A stretch of 64,000 nucleotides of DNA. It comes from Candidatus Methylobacter favarea. GTDB taxonomy: Bacteria; Pseudomonadota; Gammaproteobacteria; Methylococcales; Methylomonadaceae. This document shows, piece after piece, positions 17,235 through 25,228 of this stretch; the stretch's first letter is position 1; every line of letters begins with the position of its first letter. The notes under the pieces are model-generated. The model did not search any database, had not been told where the DNA came from, and saw nothing but the letters and a program-made list of their open reading frames with translations. The stretch lies in NCBI RefSeq assembly GCF_902806695.1, contig NZ_CADCXN010000001.1:124001-188000 (forward strand), read 5' to 3'. The position numbers were made by a program, and so were the translations under genes.

Positions 17235-18158
17235 TCAACCTAGCTTGATTCCATCAAGATGATGAGCGCTGAGGAAAGCCTCTGCCGGCATGCGTTTTCC
17301 TCCCGGCAACTGCACGTCATGCAACCGCAACAGGCCTTTCCCTGTCGCCACATCCAGATTCTTATTAATGCATCTGGCAACTCCGGGTTCAGTATTAACC
17401 TCCTCCTCAATAGCTTCAGCCTGCCAGATTCGCAACACTTTGCCCTGGTAAAAAGTCTGGGCAACCGGCCATGCATACAGTCCCCTTACTTTTCTGTTTA
17501 TGGCGACTGCCGATTGCGTCCAGTCAATGACGGCTTCACTTTTTTCCAGTTTTTCGGCGTAAGTAACCAGGGCTTCATCCTGCGGCTCAGGCTGTACAGT
17601 ACCCGATTCTATTTGCGTCAATACTTTTTCCAGGCCCAATGCACCCAGTTTGGCGAGTTTGTCATAGAGATCGGCTGCGGTATCAGTTGGCCCTATAACA
17701 TATTCTTCCTTGTGCAGCATAGCGCCGGCATCCAGCTTTTTAACCACCTGCATAATGGTGACGCCGGTTTTCTCGTCGCCGGCGATTAAAGCTCGTTGAA
17801 TCGGCGCTGCTCCGCGCCAGCGCGGCAGCAATGAGCCATGCACATTAATACATCCCAGTCTGGGCAAAGCCAGTATGGCTTGCGTTAAAATCATGCCGTA
17901 GGCGGCAACAACCAGAAGATCGGGATTAAATGAAGCCATTTGCCTGAGATCTTCCTCTGTCTTCATAGTAAGCGGCTGAAAAACGGGAATTCCGGCGCTT
18001 ATCGCCAGTTCCTTGACCGGACTTAAATGTACTTTACGCCCTCTTCCCGCCGGCCGGTCGGGCTGGGTATATACGGCACAAATCTCATGCGTGGAATCCA
18101 GCAGCATCTGCAAGGCGGGCACGGCAAAGTCCGGCGTGCCGGCAAAAATAATCTTCAT
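17235..18158 (-). CDS. fmt: Methionyl-tRNA formyltransferase
   Basis: A 307-residue enzyme of standard length. The N-terminus has KIIFAGTPDFAVPALQ, and the catalytic Asn-His-Asp region is seen in CINVHGSLLPRWRGAAPIQRA and the following acidic segment. A C-terminal OB-like domain follows. It formylates initiator Met-tRNA using 10-formyl-THF. It follows def by 2 bp. Confidence 0.97.
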   Translation of the reverse strand: MKIIFAGTPDFAVPALQMLLDSTHEICAVYTQPDRPAGRGRKVHLSPVKELAISAGIPVFQPLTMKTEEDLRQMASFNPDLLVVAAYGMILTQAILALPRLGCINVHGSLLPRWRGAAPIQRALIAGDEKTGVTIMQVVKKLDAGAMLHKEEYVIGPTDTAADLYDKLAKLGALGLEKVLTQIESGTVQPEPQDEALVTYAEKLEKSEAVIDWTQSAVAINRKVRGLYAWPVAQTFYQGKVLRIWQAEAIEEEVNTEPGVARCINKNLDVATGKGLLRLHDVQLPGGKRMPAEAFLSAHHLDGIKLG

Positions 18159-18160
18159 GA

Positions 18161-18667
18161 TCAGCTATGTTCCAGTTTATGAAGTTTTTGCAGTTTTTTC
18201 TTAATACGTTGTCGTTTCAATGGCGAAATATAATCGACGAACAATTTTCCGTTCAGGTGGTCCATTTCATGCTGCACGCAAACGGCAAGTAAATCTCTTG
18301 CTTCAAATTCAAAAACCTGACCCTCTCTGTCTAGCGCTTTTACCCTGATATATTCGGCCCGTTTTACCTTTTCAAAAAAACCCGGTACCGAAAGGCAGCC
18401 TTCTTCGGATTCTTCGACCCCCTCTTTTTCGAGGATTTCAGGGTTTATCAGACACACGGGAGTATCTTTTTTTTCACTGATATCGATAACGACAACCCGC
18501 AGATGCCTATCCACCTGCGTAGCTGCCAAACCTACGCCATGGGATTCGTACATTGTTTCAAGCATATCATCGACTAGTTTTTTGAGCTTATCATCAACCG
18601 TTTGAACATCTGCGGCTTTTTTACGCAATCGTTCATCCGGAAACTCAAGAATAGTTAGAATACTCAA
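18161..18667 (-). CDS. def: Peptide deformylase
   Basis: Contains all three deformylase motifs: [17 protein letters not shown] and QHEMDHLNG (metal ligands Cys and two His). The longest frame starts at a GTG at 18679, but the ribosome site GGAGAG (18677-18672) lies inside that start. A TTG at 18667 is well spaced and gives [15 protein letters not shown], the family N-terminus; a GTG at 18670 is also possible. It removes formyl from nascent proteins and heads the def-fmt-rsmB-DUF4390-ntrYX operon. Confidence 0.95.
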   Translation of the reverse strand: MSILTILEFPDERLRKKAADVQTVDDKLKKLVDDMLETMYESHGVGLAATQVDRHLRVVVIDISEKKDTPVCLINPEILEKEGVEESEEGCLSVPGFFEKVKRAEYIRVKALDREGQVFEFEARDLLAVCVQHEMDHLNGKLFVDYISPLKRQRIKKKLQKLHKLEHS

Positions 18668-18679
18668 CACTCTCTCCAC

Positions 18680-19348
18680 TACTATAATAATTGAAACCGG
18701 AATTCTATATGAATTTAAACAGAATCTAAATGGCCTGGGGCTTCTTGAAGAACCTGCAGAACTTCATCCCTGGCCTTAAATGTCTGCCCGGTAAATTCAT
18801 TCTCCCACAAACAGATCTCGGGCATTTGCAAAGCATCGGCTTATGCAGCTATGGCCTCTTGTCGCTTGCTTTTTAAAAACCGGTAAATACATCCGCAAAA
18901 ATAAAAGCTTTCAGTCAAGCCCTGCAATAATCCGGTTTGACGATTTTAAGGCCTGTCAGGTTCAATGGAGATGACAGATTAAGACCTGTTTTTATAGAAG
19001 GAGCCTTAGCCTGCTGCTTGCGGATACAGTTAAATCCCTGGCGCGGGCATTTGTATTCAGGCATTTTGTCCACGGCTAAAATTAATCAGGCTCTTCAATA
19101 GCTTAACCCTGTTATGGCGACCGATATAAGGCGAAGTCCTTCCTCTGGAACTTCAAGCCTATAATTTTAAGGTTTTCCAGAACCTGGGCTTAAGACAATT
19201 GTCTCAGTGTGGAAAAGCGCATTGACGACAGCGGGCAAAATAAGGTAAAAGGAATTTCTCCTGCGTAACCGTGCTCCGCCAGGGAGGCAGTTGTCAATAA
19301 AATACGCAGGCTGTATTTTATAAAGCTGTATCCGTAAGGAGAATAGTT
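18680..19348. other. Intergenic stretch, ~670 bp, no clear gene
   Basis: It contains the def upstream region and a 36-codon minus-strand frame at 18715-18825 that reads MPEICLWENEFTGQTF at its start but has no ribosome site and no family I recognise. Other fragments look coding-like but are broken by stops. It is probably eroded sequence. A strong AAGGAG ribosome site at the right edge belongs to the next gene. Confidence 0.5.
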
Positions 19349-19885
19349 ATGAGTCAAGAAAAAAGTTATTTAAAAGGCCAGTTCGGGAATGCTGTTTCCG
19401 TTATTGTCAAAGGCATAGATCATGATGTAGAAAAGGGTGAAGACCTGCTTATGCTGGGTTTTGGCACGATCATGCTGTCTTCCACTTTCGCGCCTGTCGC
19501 GCCGCCGATTGTACTTTTGCCGTTGGTAGCGCTTACTTTCGCTGTTTCGGCGGGCCTGGCGCGCAGGAATTATTACAATATGCAACGAAAGCTCGCAGAA
19601 TCCATGGCGCTGCTTGACAGGCATGAGAAAGCGCTGCTTTATCCAATTGCCGCCGTTTTTGCAGACCATCCCATAAATTCCCTCGCGGAGTCCTATAATC
19701 CTTTCAAGAACTTGAAACGAACCATTAAAAGCGCTCTGGGCGGATTTTTAATCAATCCCTTATGGATGCCGATTTTTTATATGATGGGCATACAGATCAA
19801 TGAAGAAAAAAACCTGGGCATATTGAACAGGGCCATTATTGGCGTTGAGCAGAAGCTGTTTCCCAAACGGGTAGACACTGAATAA
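19349..19885 (+). CDS. Hypothetical membrane protein
   Basis: A 178-residue protein with an excellent ribosome site (AAGGAG, 7 nt before ATG). A long hydrophobic hairpin rich in Pro and Val spans residues ~33-72 (APVAPPIVLLPLVALTFAV). A second hydrophobic stretch lies near 130-150 (FLINPLWMPIFYMMG). I recognise no family. It is convergent with the SagB-type gene (27 bp between stops). Confidence 0.75.
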   Translation: MSQEKSYLKGQFGNAVSVIVKGIDHDVEKGEDLLMLGFGTIMLSSTFAPVAPPIVLLPLVALTFAVSAGLARRNYYNMQRKLAESMALLDRHEKALLYPIAAVFADHPINSLAESYNPFKNLKRTIKSALGGFLINPLWMPIFYMMGIQINEEKNLGILNRAIIGVEQKLFPKRVDTE

Positions 19886-19912
19886 AGCCTGTTTATTATC
19901 CCGCTGCGCACT

Positions 19913-21541
19913 CTAGTCATCCATTTTGTCCCGCAAAAGATGCGCATAGGCCGGTAACGTTTGCAGCCGCTTATCCTCAAGGGGTTTACCCACCGTAAAA
20001 TGATACAGGCTTTGAAAATTATAATCCTTGATCCCGACAATTTCATGTACGCCATCATCGAAGTAACAGCCGATGCCTGTGCCGCGAATTCCCGCGGCTT
20101 CCGCTTCCAGATACAGCACTTGCCCGATAAGGCCGCATTCCCAGAATAAACGCCGGTAAATCCAGGGCTTTTCCTCCATGAGTCCGCTGAATTCTGCCAC
20201 CATAGCCAGACTGAACATACCATCGGCGGCAATCGGTTGATGGCAGGAAAGCGTTCTGGCAAGCTGTCTGAAATCCCCCGAATACAAATGGTAAAGCGGT
20301 ATTGCTGCAGAGGCATTGTCATGCCGCGCCTCTACTTTCCGCCAGTCAAAATCAGTCAGGGTTGCCGCCTGCAGCTTCTCCAGGACATCATGATTTCTTG
20401 GCAAGGCATATAAACCGGGGGCCAGCCCTTCAATCCGATGGATAAAAATAAACAGGTGTATTTTTGGCGGCCAGCGCCACATATCGAAAGGCAGTTTACT
20501 TGGGGTTAAAACGGCACTCAGCATCCGGTAAAAGTCGGCAAGCGGCAGCGGAGGCGTTTTGCCATCAAACTGTTGAGCACTGCGGCGCTGGCGAATAATG
20601 GCCGTTGCCGTTTGCCTGCAGGATGATTTTATCGCCTGCTCCCGACTTGGCTGCCAATAGGCTTCCTGCGTATACGGTTTTGCGGCCGCTTTTGAAACTT
20701 CGTCAATGACCGGCCACTTATATAAATGATAGGCGCGAAGGCTCTCTGCTTTTCCAAACCACGCGCCGGACTGGGCGCTTTCCAGCAATGCAGCAGTATT
20801 TAAAGGCTTGCCGCGGCCAGCACGCGTATTTATCCGGCAAATAATATCGGGAGATTCATGCTCATGATTGCGGAAATCACCGCTTCGGTTAATGCCCAGC
20901 AAAGCGGCGATATCGGCATCCGGCCATTCAGCCAGCAATTCAACCGACCAGCCCAGTATGGCCGCAGCATAGCGCAGCGCGCCCAGGGCATGGCCTGTAT
21001 CATGCTGGCAATAGCGGTAAGCCCGCTCGCCGTATTTCCAGGCCTCCCGCCAGTGAATTGAAGTTAAACCGATAAAAATATCCGTTCCGGTGGCTTCCGG
21101 GGTGAAAAGACAACGTCTTTCCAGATGATGATCATGACTGACATAATGATAAACCCCGGGGTTAAACAAGTCCTTGTCCGTATTAATCAGATAAGCTTCT
21201 GTCGGGTGCAGATTGCCGCTGGAAGGATTGCAGCGCAAGGCCCAGCGGCTTGGGCCGAATTGTTTCCAGGCGGACAGCCCGAAGGCCAGTTCCAGCAGTA
21301 AGCCCGTATTGACCTTGTTTAAAGGTTTAGGCGGTATTAATTCCGGTTTATCCAGATCAGCAAACAACGGTTCAAGCTCTGCGCCAGGGCTTGGCAGCGC
21401 GACAATATCGCAGCCTGAAAAGCGCCGGAACGGATCGGGCTGATCGTCCCAATCGAGGGTTTCAGGCCCCCTTGCGTATTTCTCCAGCCGGTGTTTGGTA
21501 CGATCATGGTAGGCAAGAACTGTTTCGGTTTCCTGGTTCAT
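19913..21541 (-). CDS. SagB/ThcOx-type dehydrogenase with two nitroreductase domains
   Basis: A 542-residue flavoprotein of the SagB-type dehydrogenase group, with two tandem nitroreductase-like halves (about 60-260 and 300-530). Typical features are FGLSAWKQFGPSRWALRCNPSSGNLHPTEAYL in the first half (split here only by description) and RRSAQQFDGKTPPLPLADFY in the second. Related enzymes oxidise azolines to azoles in RiPP pathways, but no YcaO cyclodehydratase or precursor gene is nearby. The gene stands alone, so its substrate is unknown. Confidence 0.85.
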   Translation of the reverse strand: MNQETETVLAYHDRTKHRLEKYARGPETLDWDDQPDPFRRFSGCDIVALPSPGAELEPLFADLDKPELIPPKPLNKVNTGLLLELAFGLSAWKQFGPSRWALRCNPSSGNLHPTEAYLINTDKDLFNPGVYHYVSHDHHLERRCLFTPEATGTDIFIGLTSIHWREAWKYGERAYRYCQHDTGHALGALRYAAAILGWSVELLAEWPDADIAALLGINRSGDFRNHEHESPDIICRINTRAGRGKPLNTAALLESAQSGAWFGKAESLRAYHLYKWPVIDEVSKAAAKPYTQEAYWQPSREQAIKSSCRQTATAIIRQRRSAQQFDGKTPPLPLADFYRMLSAVLTPSKLPFDMWRWPPKIHLFIFIHRIEGLAPGLYALPRNHDVLEKLQAATLTDFDWRKVEARHDNASAAIPLYHLYSGDFRQLARTLSCHQPIAADGMFSLAMVAEFSGLMEEKPWIYRRLFWECGLIGQVLYLEAEAAGIRGTGIGCYFDDGVHEIVGIKDYNFQSLYHFTVGKPLEDKRLQTLPAYAHLLRDKMDD

Positions 21542-21770
21542 AATAATGGCTTAAAGTTTGTTTAATAAAAAATAATTCCCGCCATTCAAGCTAAACCCTG
21601 AAAAGGCAGCTTTAGAAAGCTGTAAATTACCATACTAATCCGGCTTGTACCCAAGCAATGCACTATTCCATGATATGCTTTGTCTGACTAAACAATCTGT
21701 AACTGATCGTATCGTTGAGTCAAGCTCATGCAATTACCCGAAAACCTCCGCACTACCCCGCTTGCCCGTC

Positions 21771-21930
21771 GCCATGTTTTCCATGGCGGCGACCGTATAA
21801 CCTGCACCCGCTAGTCCTATGCTATGCCAAACGCGAGAGTGAGCTGAAAAAAGCTAAGGCCTTGGGCGATCGTATCCTTGATCTCTATATATCCGTAGAT
21901 GGTACCATTATGGGCAAGCATGGCGGCCCT
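21771..21930 (+). pseudogene. glcD: Remnant of glycolate oxidase subunit GlcD
   Basis: A C-terminal fragment of the FAD-binding subunit. One frame reads HVFHGGDR and a shifted frame continues NLHPLVLCYAKRESELKKA and then ALGDRILDLYISVDGTIMGK plus HGG. These match the GlcD motifs HAGDGNLHPL and VGGTITGEHG. At least one frameshift separates the two parts, and everything N-terminal is missing. Confidence 0.75.
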
Positions 21931-21978
21931 TTGCCGTGATCCGGTGCAGGTAGTGGAAGCTTGCCGCTCAGCAGCATA

Positions 21979-22303
21979 GGTAAAGGCCGCCGCGTCGCTT
22001 TTTCACCCGCCGTGCAGCTTACTGAATGCGCTCAAGCTCGAAGGCCGCGTGAAAGCGGTATTGAAACGTGCCGGTTTTGAATTGTTGGCCGTGCAAGAGT
22101 CAACCATCTGTTGTGGCTCCGCGGGCACTTATTCCATCCTGCAACCCGGATTAGCACGCGAATTGCGCGACCGCAAACTCAAACACTTGCAATTACCTGA
22201 GCCGGAGGTTATCGCCACTGCCAATATCGGCTGCTTAACGCATCTGAACACCGCCAGTGAAATACCTGTGGTGCATTGGCTGAATCTGCTGGAGGCAGGT
22301 TAA
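21979..22303 (+). pseudogene. glcF: Remnant of glycolate oxidase iron-sulfur subunit GlcF
   Basis: The last third of GlcF. GKGRRVAF, a one-base frameshift in a T run near 22000, then HPPCSLLNALKLEGRVKAVL, followed by ESTICCGSAGTYSILQP and VIATANIGCLTHL. The CCG and conserved Cys-rich motifs are clear. The N-terminal ferredoxin clusters are gone. It lies just after the glcD fragment, in the normal gene order, so this is a decayed glc operon. Confidence 0.85.
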
Positions 22304-22497
22304 TTTTAGCTTTTGCAGGCCGCCTCGCTTTGCTCCAGGCTCGGGGACTCTGCAAGGCTGATTTCAATGGCCGAGTTTGTCCGCATAGAGCCATCAATTT
22401 ATCTCAATCGGAGTCTGAATTGAAAACATCTCAAAGCCAGTCCAGACCGGATAATGACCGGAAGCTATGGTCATGAATGTAGGCGCTGTCTCTTGCC
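22304..22497. other. Short non-coding gap next to the glc remnant
   Basis: About 190 bp between the glcF remnant and the CDF gene, which converge. No gene, hairpin or repeat stands out. Confidence 0.5.
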
Positions 22498-23439
22498 CTA
22501 ATGGCGGTGACGTCCCGGCCCGGTCATAGCCAGCGAGCAGGCGTGATGGGTTGTGCCGTGTTCGATTTGCAAAGTGCAGTGATGGATGGAATGCTGCTGT
22601 TTCAGCGTCGCTTCGACGCTATCCATAAAAGCATCGCCAGGGTGTCCGCCAGGCATGACCAGATGGACAGTCAGCGCATTTTCGGTGGTACTCAGGCCCC
22701 AAATGTGCAAATCATGAATATCCGTCACGCCGTCCAGTTGGCGCAAGTAGGCGTCAATAGCAGCTTCATTGATCTGCCCGGGCACTGCATTTAGCGCCAG
22801 TTTCATCGAATCCCGCAGCAAGCCCCATGTGCCTGCCACAATGACCACTACAATCGCCAGACTGATGATCGGGTCCAGCCAGTACCAACCCGAGTAAAAC
22901 ATTGCCGCGCCGGCAAACACCACGGCGAGCGATACGGCGGTATCCGCCAGCATGTGCAGGTAAGCGCCGCGAATGTTCAAATCCTCTTTGCTCCCTTTCA
23001 TCAGGAGCCATGCGGTCAGGCCGTTAATGACAATGCCCGCAGCCGCCACAATTATTACTGTCAGACTGGCGACCATGGGCGGCTGTGAAATACGGTGCAC
23101 AGCCTCCCATGCAATCGCGCCACTGGCGACCAGAAGCAAGGCGGCATTGCCCAGCGCCGCCAGAATGGATGTGCTGCGGAATCCATAGGTGTAGCGCTGG
23201 CTGGGCTGCTTGCGAGACAAAATAACCGCGCCCCAGGCCAGCAGCAAACCGAGCACATCAGAGGCGTTATGCCCGGCATCGGCCATTAAAGCGGTTGAGT
23301 TGGAGATGAAGCCATAGATGAACTCAATTACTACAAATATCAAATTCAACACGATGCTGAATAGCAAAACTCGTCCTTTGTTATTTAAAGCGTCGTGAGG
23401 GCATCCCCCGGCATGGTCGTGTTTATGATCATGTTTCAT
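22498..23439 (-). CDS. CDF-family cation (zinc-type) efflux transporter
   Basis: A 313-residue cation diffusion facilitator with six membrane helices and a cytoplasmic C-terminal domain. The first metal site motif is DAGHNASD in TM2, and the second HMLADTAVS in TM5. His-rich ends (HDHKHDH at the start, GRHRH at the end) suggest metal buffering. It resembles CzcD/ZitB proteins that export Zn2+ by proton exchange. It lies in the same orientation as the MFS and RND genes upstream. Confidence 0.93.
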   Translation of the reverse strand: MKHDHKHDHAGGCPHDALNNKGRVLLFSIVLNLIFVVIEFIYGFISNSTALMADAGHNASDVLGLLLAWGAVILSRKQPSQRYTYGFRSTSILAALGNAALLLVASGAIAWEAVHRISQPPMVASLTVIIVAAAGIVINGLTAWLLMKGSKEDLNIRGAYLHMLADTAVSLAVVFAGAAMFYSGWYWLDPIISLAIVVVIVAGTWGLLRDSMKLALNAVPGQINEAAIDAYLRQLDGVTDIHDLHIWGLSTTENALTVHLVMPGGHPGDAFMDSVEATLKQQHSIHHCTLQIEHGTTHHACSLAMTGPGRHRH

Positions 23440-23953
23440 AATGGATAGTTTCTCGTCCGGAAAATAGCTTGAGAGTTTGAGCTTTCTCTTTCTATTAAAT
23501 GTTTTATTTTGTCGGTTATCTTAAATTTTTGCATCCATTTAATCATGCCCGATAACCGAGTTTACGCAGTTATTGAACTTGGATGGATTTTAATAAAGAA
23601 ATAATCCGGCCGTTAATAATGGCTAATAATAGCACTAGTATTCAGTCGCTTTTGTTTAGTCGAGTACTATTTAACACGTCGTTCGTCATGAGCCTTGCGG
23701 TTATATTCAGGAGAGCTTTGTCGAAGAACTTGTGTTCAGGCTGCGACGAGCTCAGCATGAACGGCTCTTTTAAATTCTCACCGGTCATGAATAAATTGAC
23801 TCAAACTAGGCTTCGATCAGCAAGATGATGTCGCGATTACATTTTTACCCTATTTGACAGTTAACTGCATAAGCGGCTTGAAAAAATCAGGGGTGCTTCA
23901 ATCCGAGCAAAACGGACATCATAGAGAGCATTCGCTTCTGACGTGCAGAGCCG
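23440..23953. other. Intergenic stretch, 514 bp, with a decayed palindromic repeat
   Basis: No gene found. At 23680-23764 an imperfect inverted repeat starts GTTCGTCATGAGC and ends GCTCAGCATGAACGG, with TTTGTCGAAGAAC inside. It resembles the dispersed 'CTGAGCTTGTCGAAGG' palindromes common in many proteobacterial genomes. A separate 9-bp pair, TCGGTTATC and GATAACCGA, lies further left with a long loop. Confidence 0.5.
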
Positions 23954-25153
23954 CTATCTTTTGGATTTTGGTTGCCGGATCAATCCGATGAGCGCCATTA
24001 TGCAAAAGACCGCCCCCGCATAAAACGTAAACGAGGCTCCAAGCCGATCCCACAGCAGCCCGGCCAATGCGCTGGCCATGAGCATGGCAAGCCCGCTCAT
24101 CAGATTGAAGAAGCCATAGGCGGTGCCGCGCAGGTCGGGGGGCGCGGTATCGGCCACCATAGTCGCCAGCAAGCCCTGCGTCATCCCCATATGGATACCC
24201 CAGAGCGCGACGCCGCTCAGCACCACCCCCCAATAATCGCTGGAGGCCAGCACCAGATCAGCCGCAATCAGAACAATGAGGCCAAGCGCCAGCAGTTTGG
24301 CATGGTTCATCTGGTCGGAAAGCTTGCCGAACGGATAAGCCGAGACCGCATAGACCAGATTCATCGCTACCATGACCAGCGGCACCAGCGCAATGGGAAT
24401 ACCGCCCTGCTGTGCGCGCAGAACCAAAAACGCTTCGCTGAAACGGGCCAGCGTGAAAACGGCGCCGACAGCCACCACCCACCAATATCTTCGGTCGAGG
24501 CGTTGCAGATTTTTTCGGCTGATCGGATTGGTGCGCGTGCGCGTGACAGCCACCGGATGCTCTGGTTCCCTCACGCCGAACAACAGCAGTGCGACCGCCA
24601 TCGCTCCGGGGATGACCGCAACCCAAAACACCGCCCGGAAGTCGTTTGCCCAAAGCAGCATCAAGACGGCCGCCAGCAGCGGCCCCAAAAACGCGCCCAC
24701 TGTGTCGAGGGACTGGCGCAGCCCGAAGGCGGCGCCCCGCAAGTGGAGCGGAGCGAGATCCGCAACCAGGGCATCGCGCGGGGCGCCGCGCACGCCTTTC
24801 CCCACTCTGTCCAGGAGTCTCGCTACTAATACAATGCCGGCGCCGGGCGCCAGGGCGAACAGCGGCTTGGTCAATGCTGCCATGGCGTAGCCGGTCAGGG
24901 CAAGACCTTTGCGCCTGCCGAGATAATCGCTCAGCACGCCCGAGAATACTTTGACAATCAATGCCGTGGATTCAGCCAGCCCTTCTATCATGCCCACAGC
25001 GAAGGCGCTTGCATGCAAGGTTGTGACCAGGAACAAGGGCAGCAGGCTGTGGATCATTTCCGAGGAAATATCCATCAACAGGCTGACGAAGCCGAGTATC
25101 CAGATGCCTGCAGGGATTTGACTCAGTGTGTTGGTGCTGCTAATTCTACTCAT
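23954..25153 (-). CDS. MFS transporter
   Basis: A 399-residue, 12-helix major facilitator. The family A-like motif appears as DYLGRRKGLALTGYAMAALTKPL after TM2, followed by LDRVGKGVRGAPRDALVADL. It is probably a drug or metabolite exporter. It lies 75 bp after the RND gene on the same strand and may be co-transcribed with it. The substrate is unknown. Confidence 0.9.
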   Translation of the reverse strand: MSRISSTNTLSQIPAGIWILGFVSLLMDISSEMIHSLLPLFLVTTLHASAFAVGMIEGLAESTALIVKVFSGVLSDYLGRRKGLALTGYAMAALTKPLFALAPGAGIVLVARLLDRVGKGVRGAPRDALVADLAPLHLRGAAFGLRQSLDTVGAFLGPLLAAVLMLLWANDFRAVFWVAVIPGAMAVALLLFGVREPEHPVAVTRTRTNPISRKNLQRLDRRYWWVVAVGAVFTLARFSEAFLVLRAQQGGIPIALVPLVMVAMNLVYAVSAYPFGKLSDQMNHAKLLALGLIVLIAADLVLASSDYWGVVLSGVALWGIHMGMTQGLLATMVADTAPPDLRGTAYGFFNLMSGLAMLMASALAGLLWDRLGASFTFYAGAVFCIMALIGLIRQPKSKR

Positions 25154-25228
25154 TTTTTTTAAGAAACATGTAAAGGAAAAGGCAAGATGACAGTGGTACC
25201 GTTGCCGGTTTGATCTTCCAGTATCTAT

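Noticed and set aside
18715-18825. 36-codon minus-strand frame in the gap after def
   Set aside because: It reads smoothly but has no ribosome site and no recognised family; kept only as a note on the gap.
23972-24954. Long plus-strand frames opposite the MFS gene
   Set aside because: They lie antisense to a well-supported transporter and have compositions typical of shadow frames (Arg, Gln, His rich).
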